This document shows positions 12,501 through 24,500 of a stretch of DNA of 64,000 bases, in pieces. The stretch comes from Alligator mississippiensis (taxonomy: Eukaryota > Chordata > Crocodylia > Alligatoridae): assembly GCF_030867095.1 (NCBI RefSeq), contig NC_081835.1:40221892-40285891 (forward strand), written 5' to 3'. Position numbers and translations under genes: made by a program. The notes below the pieces were generated by a model, which was given only the letters and a program-made list of their open reading frames with translations, was not told the DNA's origin and searched no databases. Every line of letters starts with the position of its first letter. The stretch's first letter is position 1.

Positions 12501-15500
12501 CTCCGTCCCCCTCAGGAGGGAGTCTCCCACAACAAACACCTTACGTTTTGTCTTGGGGAGAGCAGGGGCGGGAGTTGCAGTTGGGCCCATGTTGCCTGTG
12601 GGGGCCGGCAACTCAGCAGGCTCTGCTGGGGCAGCAAGAGGTGCATACCTGTTGCTCAGTTGTGGCGGGGGTGGGGCCTTGGTGCGGCGGGCCTTAGGGC
12701 CCTTGACCACCTTGGTCCATGCCCCTGGCTGGACACAGCAGGAGGTCCCAGAGTCCTCCTCTGGCCTGGAGGGAGACTGTGATCTACCCTCTGCCTCCCG
12801 GGGCAGAAGGGCCTGGCAGTAGGAGTCTATCTCCTGCTCGCAGTCCCTGATGGCACGCAGTCTGTGGACTGTGGCCTGGAGCTCCTCCAGCTGGCGTGCC
12901 AGAGACCCCAAAAGGCCTTTAAAGCAGCGCTACATTTCTTCAGCTTGAATTTTCAGTTATGCAAGGCTGTAGGTATATTAAGCTATAGTTAAGCTAAGGC
13001 ACTACAAAAGGACCTCGAAATTAGCAGGCTTCACTGACTGCTGGATGACCCAATAAAAGACACAGTGAGGAGGAAAAAGGCTATTTCAAAGTAAGAAACA
13101 GCAGCTGAAAAAAGCGAGAAATAGAAGTGTTAGAACTCACTGGTAAAAGTAGAGATAACAAAAGGCAAGCTGAACTCAACAGGAATAAGCCAAAGGTACC
13201 CAAATTAATTAGGGAGTGAGCTGAAGAAGCCTGCAATCAGCAGGAAGTGGGCTCTAGGTGCCCAAATTTGGCAGGGGAGGGGGGAGGGAGGGAGGGGGAG
13301 CTGCAGTTGACAAGGGATGAGCTGCAGGTTTCTGTACTTAGCCAAGAAACAAGCAAAAAGGGGCATCTCAACTGAGAGAAATAAGAATTAGCATGGGGTG
13401 GGAGCATCTCAGCTATAATACAGGGATTGTGAGACTCGTCCTTTTGTAGCAACTTAGGGGGCATCAGTCGCGTGTAATGTCGACAATGTCACTTAACATT
13501 GACCAAACAATTTGGCTGAGCCAGGCTGATTGCTATACCAAACCATTAGCATACTGCCCTAAGAGACAATAAACCTATCTGAGCTTTCGCTACCAAAAAT
13601 GAATTTAAGTCATTTGTTTTTGTCGCTCCTGAGCTCCAAGATGCTGGTTGCAAGCAATGGCCTCTGAGAGCACGAAGACCCAAGCAGCCTAAACACTAAA
13701 AGCAACAGCAGGAAGGAGGCCAGCTGAGAACGCTCCCAACCACCAAGCACTGCAAAGCAACACCATGTGCTGTCTGTTACTTTGGATACTGATCATGGAA
13801 TAGTAAATTGTACACTTCCATATAAACGGTGTTTACTGCCCCAAGTTATTTACATATAAAGGTAAAGGAAAGTACATTTAAACAAACTGACTACATGTAA
13901 TTCAAAACAAAGAGCAGAACAGTATCCAACAAACAAGCTTTCAATTTCGGGGAGAGAAAAATACCAGGTACTCACCTGTCAAAAAAGAACTCGGGAAGCT
14001 TTTCCAATAACAATGTTATAATAGCAGGCTGAAAAAAAAAGAAGGCAACATTGAAGTATCAATTTATTATTTGTTATGTGGTAGTTTTCTCTATCAGGAT
14101 TGGCATATTTACTGGGCACACAGACACACAGTGGGTGCATCTACATGTGACACTATGTCACCATAACATTTTGGGACACTATGTTGCCATAGCAACATGC
14201 TACAGTGACATAGCATCCGCAGGCAAAAACCATGATACCACAGCTACATCACCATAGCAATGCACTCCCTCAGTCTAGCACATCGCTATGGTCAAATAGT
14301 GTCTAAAAATAACCGTGCTGTGTACACGGCACAGGATGGGCTGTTACTGCACCGTCATTTGGTACTTTCAAAAGGAAGTAATTTAGCAGGGGTGCACTGA
14401 TAGATTTTTTGAGTGATACCCATAGCCGATTTTTAATGAGCCACATTGGCCGAGACTGATCCGATTGCTGATATGCTACCCGGCAGCTTGGAGCGCAGCG
14501 TCCGACCGGTAAGTCTGTTGTGGGGAAAGGGATGGGGGGAGGGAAGGGGTGGGGAGCAGATAAAGACCCCCGCAGTAAGGGAGTGGGGATGGAGCAGGGG
14601 CAGGTGCTGCACAGCTGGGGCAGGGTGCAGGACAGAGCCCCAAGCGACTTATCTGGGGGGCATGGGGGTGGCTACCACTACTACACGCAACCCAGGAGGG
14701 CATGAGGGGTGTGTGCCCCTAGATCTGCACATGAGGCAGGGCGGGCTGCAGGCTGGAGCTGGGCCTGTGCCAAGCTCTTCCCGGTGGGGGCTGGACCAGG
14801 CTGTGCTCGGGGCAGGCAGAAATAGCACTGGGAGGAATGCTACAGCAAATTTTGGGGTGGTTGCAGCACCAGCCCACAGCCCCCCTCCCAGCGCCACTGC
14901 CACCTGCCCCGAGCGCAGCCCGACCCAACCCCCGCCCTCCACCTCCATACAGGGAAGACGAGCTCAGCATCACCCTAGTCCCAGCCCACCCACACACAGA
15001 TACAGGGGTACACGCCCCCCCATGCCTTCCCAGGGTGTGCATAGCAGAGGGAGCCATGCCCCCTCACACACTCCCTGGATGAGCCACTCATGGCTCCTTC
15101 CCATGCCACACTCCGCCCCGGATGTACAGCACCTGCCCCTGACCCTGCCCCAGCCCCATTCCCTCCAACACCACGGGGGCCTCGATCTGCCCCCACCAGG
15201 CCCCTTCCTGCCCCCCGCCCCTTCCCCCACAATAGACTTACCAGCTGGATGCAGCTCTCCACGCTGCTTCGCTGTGTTCCTGGCTGCCTGTGTGCTGCAC
15301 TGTGACTCTGCGCACGCGCAGGGCATTTAAAATCGGCAACATTATTGGCCACATCAACCAAAAAAAGCCTATTTCCGATACTGTAAATTTTCCTTATATC
15401 ACTGCCAATCCGATATAGGACCAATGTATCAGTGCATCTCTATCAAAAGGAAGTACTAAGTAACAGTGCAGTTACAACAGCGCCTTAGGGGCACATGTGG

Positions 15501-18500
15501 ACACACCCAGTATATAGAACAGAGGTGGGCAAGATATGGCCCGTGGGCTGGATCTGGCCTGCGGGACCCCTAACAAATTTAGAAAATATTTGACAGACAG
15601 TCAGGAACAGATAAAGACAACAGGAGCCAGGAGCAACACAACCCAGGAGAGCTGGCAGCAGGAGGCAGGAACCCAGCCCCGCCCCACCCCTAGCCATTTC
15701 CCTGCCTTCCTGCCCCCACCCTGCTCCAGCACCATCTGTCTCCCAGCTGCATCACTGGACTGGGAGCACAGGACTGTGCCAGTACCGTGTGTGTGTGTGT
15801 GTGTGTGTTCATAGGGCAAGTCCCACACACACCCCCTCACACTACCATACGCGCAGACCCTCACACCCACACCACCTCACACATTCCAGCCACTCTCCCC
15901 TCACACACAACCCCCACAAACCCCATACCCACCCACACCCCACTTACTCCCTCACCCCACACCAACACACCCTCCCCCACAGCCCCCATACCCATAGCCC
16001 CTCACAAACATATACCCACCCCCTCACAATATACAAGAGTAAGACTTCATTTTAAGCTATTATATACAATCACCTCTATGTACACTACAGAAACACATGT
16101 AAACCAGGACAAAAATATTTTTTGAAATCATAATAATTAATGTTTTAGATGTTTGCTTTTTAGAATATAATTTGGTATTTTTCTGGTTCCAGAATGGCAA
16201 AACCCATTGCTGAAAGAAGTACTTCTGGGGGCAAGGGGAGGGACTTCTGGTGGCAAAGGCCAGGGGTTAAGGGGTGGGACTTCCAGCCCAAAATGGCAAC
16301 ATGGGAGTGGGGCACCTGTCAAGGGGCAAAGCTACCCACACAGCCCTCAACAGCTTGCCAAAACTCAGTAAACTTGCCAAAACTCGGCCCTCCACCTGAA
16401 ATAATTGCCCACCCCTGGTATAGAATCATGAAAAAAAAAACAGGGTTGAAAAGGGACATCAGGAGGTAATTTATTCCAGCCCCTACCCAAGATAAGATCA
16501 TTCCTGTCTATGCCAGACTACACAGATATTTGTCAAACTGTACTTAAAGCGACTCCAATGACAGGGATTCCACAACTTATTCTAAGTAATCTCTTCTAGT
16601 GCTTACCCACCCCCATAGTCAGAAATTTCTTCCTAAAGCCTAAACCAAATTTCCATAGTTGTAGCTTAAGCCCATTGTTCTTTTCCTTTCTTCAGAGGAT
16701 AAATAAAACAATTGATCACTATCCTCTTTGTAACAATCCTTTTGTATTTGAAAATTATCAAATCCCTCCCTCATGCAGGGGCAACGAGTAGGGGGGTGCA
16801 CGTGCACCCCCTGAGAGTGCTGGTGCACCCCATCAGGCTGTGCACCCTGTTTAGCCAGCGAACAGGGGGGGCAGGCAGGAGGCACCAGTGCTCCCCCTGC
16901 GAGCGCTGGCCAGCAAGTGAGGCCACCAACTGGCCGGTGGCCACAGGAGTTACGGAGAGTGAAATCAGCTGCATGATCGGCCGCCAGGGGCACCCCTCCA
17001 CCCCCCGCTTACTGACTGGTGCCAGGGGGGGCATGTGCCCCCCATGACTCAAGAGGCACCAGACACCCATGCCCTCATGTCTTAACTTACTTGCGACTGC
17101 AGAGAGAGCAGAGAAGCAATGGAGCTGGGGTACTGTTCCTGTTCTACACTGGCTAGCATAACTGGACAATTGTAAAGACGGAACACACTACACCAAAGGG
17201 GTACCACAGGGAGTATGCTTATTCATAGATTCATAGATGTTAGGGTCAGAAGGGACCTCAACAGATCATCGAGTCCGACCCCCTGCATAGGCAGGAAAGC
17301 TTGTTGGGTTTAGATAACCCCAGCTAGATGCCTGTCTAACCTCCTCTTGAAGACCCCCAGGGTAGGGGAGATCACCACCTCCCTTGGGAGCCTGTTCCAG
17401 ACCTTGGCCACTCGAACTGTGAAGTTCTTCCTAATGTCTAGTCTAAATCTGTTCTCTGCTAGCTTATGGCCATTATTTCTTGTAACCCCCAGGGGTGCCT
17501 TGGTGAGTAAAGCCTCACCAATTCCCTTCTGTGCCCCCATGATGAACTTATAGGCAGCCACAAGGTCGCCTCTCAGCCTTCTCTTGCGGAGGCTGAAGAG
17601 GTCCAGGTGCCCTAGTCTCTCCTCATAGGGCTTGGCCTGCAAGCCCTTAACCATATGAGTGGCCCTTCTCTGGACCCTCTCCAGGTTATCCACAACCCTC
17701 TTGAAGCGCAGCGCCCAAAACTGCACGCAGTATTCCAACCGCGGTCTGACCAGCGCCTGATAGGGGGGAATTATCACCTCCTTGGTTCTGTTCATCATGC
17801 ATTTGCTGATGCACGATAAAGTGCCATTAGCTTTTCTGATGGCTTTGTCACACTGACGACTCATGTTCATCTTGGAGTCCACTAGGACTCCAAGATCCCT
17901 TTCCGCTTCCATGCCACCAAGCAGGTCATTTCCTAGGCAGTAGGTATGCTGGACATTTTTCCTCCCTAGGTGCAGCACTTTGCATTTCTCTTTGTTCAAT
18001 TGCATTCTGTTGTTTTCTGCCCATATGTCCAACCTGTCCAGGTCTACTTGTAGTTGTTCCCTGCCCTCCGGCGTGTCCACTTCTCCCCACAGTTTTGTGT
18101 CATCCGCAAACTTGGACAGAGTACACTTCACTCCCTCGTCCAAGTCGCTGATGAAGACATTGAAGAGTATCGGTCCAAGGCCCGAACCCTGCGGGACCCC
18201 ACTGACCACACCCTTCCAGGTCGATACCGACCCATCCACTACGACTCTCTGGGTACGACCCTCTAGCCAATTCGCCACCCACCGGACCGTGCAGTCCAAG
18301 TGACAGCCTCTTAACTTGTTCACCGGTATGGTGTGGGATACCGTATCGAAGGCCTTCCTGAAGTCTAATTCTTAGACAGGTAAATTCTGGAAAATATTTG
18401 CCTTTTAGGAGTCCTGGCTCTATATCAACCCTTACTTTGGCTATAGCTTAATGTAATAAAGAAATTTAACCTGATGTAACTCAAGTATGGAATTCTGAGG

Positions 18501-21500
18501 TCAACTGTTTAAATGTGGAAGTGTCATGTACACCTGATGGGTATATTTGTAGGCATTTAGCATGAGTGTTAGACTTTTACATAACAACAATAATAAATAA
18601 TAATACACATGGGTTCTAGAACCTTCTGTTATGAGCAGCTAGTTTACACACTCCTTTGGCAGTTGTTTTTTTAGAAAAAAAAACGAATTAAATATTTATT
18701 CTGAGAAATCAAATATAATTCTGAAATACTAGAACTAAGGTTGAAATCCTCTTTGTGCTGAAGCTTTTAGTATTGTTTCTTACTATTATCTTGTTTTCAC
18801 TCAAAAATGCTGGGATTTTGCTCTGACCTCCTCAGCCCTCCACTGAAGTAATCCTCTCCTGTTCCCTCCCCTCCCACCCCCCCGAGAAATAATTGGCTGA
18901 GAGTAAAGACTCAGAATTGAAGACTTAAAAAGCTTTGGGCAAGGTTCCTCACCAAAGGCTTTTAAAGAAACTAAGCAGTTATATGATCAAAAGAAGGTCC
19001 TCTTTGTCAAAATAGTCTAATATTATAAAAGCTTTACTCTGGCTGTAACGCTTTATTCGCACTCTGATTGGTTGCCTTGGCAGCCAATCAGAGTGCTCTG
19101 GACAGCCAGAGACATATGGCAGAGCACCGCCATGACAGCAGGGACTAAGGGGCCAGAGTGGAGGCTAGAGGGAGGACAATGGAGGCCAGAAGGAGGACAA
19201 TGGAGGCTGGAGTGCCACCATGACAGAGGGGATGGAGCCGTGGGGGAGGGGGGCAAGGCCCCCCCTGCTCCTGTTGTTTCTAACAACAGCTGGTGGGGAG
19301 GGGGAGACAGAGGGGAAGAGGGGAGGGAGCAGGAAGGGGGGGGGAGGGTTACCAGTGGCTATGCCCAGCCACAGCCATGACCACAACTGTTGCCACAGGC
19401 CCTAGCACTCCCCCGAAGCAGCGGGAGGGAGTGGGGGCAGAATGGCCCAGCCACGGCCCAAAGCAGTGGGCGGAAAGGGGGGCAGCCACAGCCTTGGCCT
19501 AAAGCAGCAGGGCGGGGAGGAATGTCCCTGGCTCTGGCCCGAAGGAGCGGTGGGGAGCGGCCCCAGCCCCAGGTTGGGGGGCTGGACACAGGACTCTGTC
19601 CCCGCCTGCCCCCTGTCCCATCATTTCTGACGGGCAATTTGCTAGTAGAATTATAAAATTGGAGTGGTACCTCAAGGGCCACCTAGTGTTTCTCAACCCG
19701 TGGGTCACAACCCAAGAGTGGGTCACAAGACTATATGAAAGGGTCACGTACTAACTTAAAAAATGGATCAACAAACTTTAAAAATTGATTCTCCTTCAAA
19801 GGAGAAAAGTGTGGGAAATGGCGGGTCTCCCCTTGCAGGCTGGCAGAGTTCCAGCACACAAGGGGCTCCAGGGAGCAGGAGGAGGATCAGGCAGGGAGCG
19901 CCATGTGCATGTGTATATATGCACACAGCAGCCAGGCAGCATGAGAGCAGCTGCCACAGCACTCTGCAGGTAAATCTATAGGGCAGGGGGTGCATAGACA
20001 ACACATGGGAGGGGAGGGGGACACAGGCTGCGTGTTGAAGAGATATGGGGGGACATGTGCCCTCCAGATTTGTACACCGATAACAGGCAAAGGGCTGCAG
20101 CCTGGCTGGACTGGCATGGAAAGAAGAGGCCTCTACAGCCCAGTGGGCAAGACCCAGCATGGGATGGCAAAACAGGGCAGCAAGACTCACTGCTGCCATC
20201 ACCCCCTGTGCCAGATGCAGCCTCAGCAGCATGAAGAGTAAACAATGGCGGGGAGACGGGGTGGATGGGGGAGTTGCACTGCCCTCACCTCCTCCAAGTG
20301 CCAGCCACTCACATGCCAGGTTGCACCACTACTCTGCTGCCATGCCTGGCTGTAGCTGCCATTCCCCTCAGGCCACATGTCTGCTCTGGAGGTAAGATGG
20401 GATGGTAGACAGTGTGGATGGCCTGAGGGGAGTGGCAGCAGCAGCACCCAAGCTATGGCAGCAGAGTAGAGCCATGGCCTGGTGCTTGAGTGGCCCGCAG
20501 CAGGAGGAGGTAAGGGTAGCATGGTCCCGCCCCCCCCCCCCCCCCCCCCCCCCGTCCATTACTTCTCATGCAGCTGGCAGCATGACTGGCACTGGGGGCC
20601 TGTCGGCAGCAGTGGCAGCAACAAGTCTCACAATCCCGCTCTGCCCTCCCACGCTGGGTCTCGCCTACTGGGCCACAGAGGTGGCTCCTGCACATGCTGG
20701 TCTAGCCATGCTGAAGCCCCATGTCTGCTGTGGGAGCACAAATCTGTGGGGGGGAAGGCAGGGAGGGCACATGCCCCCCCATGCCCCAGGCACCCACCTC
20801 CTGCCCCACATATTGTGGGGCTGGGGCCTGGAGGCAGGAGGTCAGGAGTGAGGGGCACCAGCAGGGCCAGGGAGCTGTTTTCTACTTAAATTATTTACTG
20901 GGTCGAGACTGGCCAATGTGTACAGATGGATCCTGGTACCAAAAAAAATTGAGAACACTGATCTAGTCCAACTTCCTATATGAATGCATTGTTACTAAAC
21001 CATCCTAAACAAATGCTTACTCAGTCTTTTATTGAAAATCTCCAATAAAGGAGGTTCTACAAGTTTTCTGGGCATCTTACTCCATAGGACTAAGATTATT
21101 CAGCCTAGAAAAGAGAAGATTTAGAGAAGATATGACAGACCTATTAAATTATTAATCATATGGAAAATGTGAATAAGGAAACTATGACTCATTATGTCTC
21201 ATAATCCATAAAGCAGTGATGTACAATATCACAACAAAAGGTAGCATTTGATACAACACATAAATAATCTATGAAACATTTTGGCCTCAGGATGTTGTAC
21301 AGGCCAATAATTTGGTTCCAAAAAAGATTATCCAAATTCATGAAGAATAGGCCTATCAGGGGCTGTTAAACACAATAGCCAGGGACATCATCTAGGCTCA
21401 GAACGTGACCAGACTCATCATAGTTGGGAATGAGATAACTCCATACATGCCCTCTCTCTTATACTCTTCCTCTAACAGAGGGGAACATATGGCCCACAGG

Positions 21501-24500
21501 CTGGATCCAGGCTACAGAGCCTCTCTGTCCAGCCCACCAAGCTACTGGCAAGCATTGGGAGGTGGGGTGGAGGATGGCCTGCTGCAGAATCTAGGACTCT
21601 TTGCCCCTCTAGGCATGGACATCAGTGGCATGCTTGGCTCATTGCCTCCACGGGACCCCTTGCCACCACCACTGCCTCCACTGGATCCATGCTGCTACCA
21701 CTGCCATTGCTGAACCCCTGACCACTGCCACCACAACCTGTATAGCAGCCTTTACACCCTAGACTGGATCCAGTCCACAAGGACCCCACCATCTAGATCC
21801 AAGCCTCAAGGAGCCCCATGGTCCAGATCCAGCCCAGGGTCCCAGGTGAACTTAAAACAGGGGTGAGCAAAGTACAGCCCACAAGCTGGATCCAGCCCAC
21901 CAGGCAATTCCATCCAGCCCTGTGGGCCCCTCCGTAAGCCCCGGCCCTCACTGTCCCTCTGCAAGACAGCACCAACATGCAAGAGGTGCAGCTTTGGTTG
22001 CTAAGCAACCACCCCCCCCATCCCAGTCTGGCCTGACCTGCCCCACTCCCAAGCCAGGGAGTGCTACGCCCCAGTCTGGCAGAGGCTTTCGTCTGGCCAC
22101 CCTGTGGCTGTTTCCAGCCCTCCCTGCCTGCGAGCTTGGGAATTCAGGTATGGGCCCCACCAGGCCACGGACACCCGCTGGGACAAAGCGGGCGGGAGCA
22201 TGGGTAGCTGTGTGATATGGAGTCGACTGGGCTGGCCCCACATGCTGCATGAGTGCAGGAGCTACATGCTATGGGACCGGGTGGGGCTGGCCCTGCACCC
22301 TGCTACCACATGCAGCCAGGGACTCTGGCAGGAGCACTACTGGACCAGGTGGGGCTGGCCCTGCACACTAACGCCACCTGCAGCCAGGGACTGGGGTAGG
22401 AGCATGGGAGCTGCACACTATGGGCCCAGATGGGGCTGGCCCCACACCCTGCCACCACATGCAGCCAGGGACTCTGGCAGGAGCACTACAGGCCAGGTGG
22501 AGCTGGCCCTACATGCTGCCACCATGTGCAACCAGGGACTTGGGTGGCAGCTGCGTGTTACGGAGCTCAGTGGGGCTGACCCTGCACGCTGCCACTGCCT
22601 GCAGCCAGGGACTGGGGTGGGAGCACACGGAGCTGTGTGCTATGGGGATGGGCGGGGCTGGTGCCACCCACTGCCACCACATGCAGATCCAGGGACTTGC
22701 ACACTCCGGGGACTCTGAGGATCCTCCCCCCAGCCACACACACACACCCACACCCTTCCACAGCCCCCACACACACTCGTATTCCCCCACTCCCAGCATA
22801 CCCACACGCCTCCAAACCTAACCCCCCCACCTCATACACCCCACCCACCATACCTACACCCTACACACACAGCCCCCACAACCCACCACACACCTCCACA
22901 TACACCCTATTACCCCCATACAATATACAAGAGTAAGCTTGTTTGTTAAGCTATTATGCAATCCCCTCTAGCTACACTAAGCAAACACACATAAATCATG
23001 ACAAAAATGTTTTTTAAATAAAATTAAAATAAATTATAGTACATGTTTAATTTTTTTTAGGATATTATTTGCTTTTTTTCTGGTTTCAAGATGGCAGCAC
23101 CCTCCCTCCCACTTCCAGGGCAAGGGGATGGACTTCTGGTAGGAAAGGTCAGGGTTTAGGGGCAGAACTTCAAGTCCAAAATTGGCAACCAGGGGACAGG
23201 GCACCTGTCAAGGGGTGCGGCTACCCTTGCAGTCCTCGACACCTCACCAAAACTCATTAAGTGGCCCTCCAGCCAGAAGAATTGCCCAATCCCGATTTAA
23301 AACCCCTGCTCTCACACGTGAGCTACTGACTCAACATTGGAAAAAGGTTAGAGAGATCTGTGGTGCAAGACTGAAAATTTTAGCCTTAAAAAAGGTACAT
23401 TCTTTAAATATTTACGAGCAAGAGTCAAAAGGTCATGAGGCGCTACAGGGATTTGGGGGGGGGCTAAAGGGTCTGGGGGCACAGGTGGTGTTCTCGTCGA
23501 TCCTCCCAATCTCAGGCTATGGGCTGAGGAGGGAGAGGATCCACGTAGTCAACCAAAGACTGCAGCGCTGGTGCCATCGGGAAGGCTTTGGATTCCATGA
23601 CCACAGCCCGCTCTTTGGTGAGAGAGGCAGCGAGCTGCTGGGAAGAGATGGCCTTCCACCTCTCTCCCCTAGGGAGGAGGCTCTTCTCAGCCAGACTAGC
23701 TGACTTGCTCCACCGGGCTTTAAACTAAGCCCGGTGGAGCAAGGACGGGGGGACTACTGCCACTGCTGGCCCGCTGAGCAACCCTTGCAAAGCCAGCGGG
23801 TCAAGGCACTTAAGGGAGCCCACCCCTGCCCCGGCCCTGGTAAAATCTGTGGGCAAGGAAGGAGCCCCCCAGGGGACACTTGCCTGCCTGTACACAAATG
23901 CCAGGAGCTTGGGGAATAAGCAGGAGGAGCTCATCCTCCTGCTCAATGAAAATAATTATGATGTCATAGGGATAACGGAGACCTGGTGGGACTCCACCAA
24001 TGACTGGACCACGGGGATAGATGGCTATACCCTGTACAGGAGGGATCGTGTAGATAAAAGGGGCAGGGGTGTAGCTCTCTATGTTAAGGAAAGCTACGTG
24101 TCCCTGCAAGCCGGTATTGGCGACCAGGGTAGATGATTGGAGACCCTCTCAGTTAAAATCCGTGGGGAACACGGCACAGGGGACACAATGGTGGGAGTCT
24201 ACTACAGACCTCCCACCCAAAGTCCTGAGCTTGACCAGGAGTTTGCCCGAGAACTGGCTGAGGCCACATGCTCCAGGACCATGGTTGTCATGGGTGACTT
24301 CAATTACCCGGACATCTCATGGGAGGATCGCTCAGCAAAATCCGAGCGGTCGCAAAGCTTCCTATCGTGCGTGGATGACCTCTACCTGACTCAAGAAGTC
24401 TATGGGCCAACAAGAGGCAAAGCGCTGCTCGACCTGGTACTGGCTACTGGGGATGACCTAGTCGGTGACCTAGTGATCGATGGGAAGCTGGGTGACAGCG

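Larger units (their letters stand above)
9031..12930 (-). mobile_element. CR1 LINE, near full length with ORF1 and ORF2
   Basis: The 3' end at 9031 has three TTTCATAGA-type units, and the copy runs leftward in transcript sense from about 12930. It holds ORF1 (12911-12030), then ORF2 endonuclease (from 11913), reverse transcriptase and C-terminus (to 9132). ORF2 is broken by one nonsense codon, a short deletion near 10055 and a one-base loss near 9413. At 3.9 kb it is the most complete CR1 in the window. The 5' UTR is absent or very short. Confidence 0.93.
21858..23294. mobile_element. hAT-like non-autonomous element, family 1, long copy
   Basis: Ends are CAGGGGTGAGCAAAGTAC and, inverted, CGGGATTGGGCAATTCTTC. 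Flanks ACTTAAAA and ATTTAAAA match at seven of eight bases. It resembles the copy at 15520-16417 but is 540 bases longer. Much of the difference is a GC-rich tandem array at 22200-22690. Confidence 0.85.

Noticed and set aside
14446-15330. 294-codon plus-strand frame, with several overlapping minus-strand frames
   Set aside because: It lies wholly within a hAT-like element's GC-rich interior, is full of P, H and S, and has no domain. Open frames on several frames of both strands at once indicate composition, not coding.
15787-16030. GT tract and ACACCC repeats as a possible regulatory or telomere-like array
   Set aside because: The units are irregular, lie within a hAT-like element and recur in its sister copy, so they belong to the transposon.
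22104-22718. 204-codon frame with repeated GWP and CHCLQPGT words
   Set aside because: It is a translation of the minisatellite; the repetition reflects the DNA unit rather than a repeat protein.
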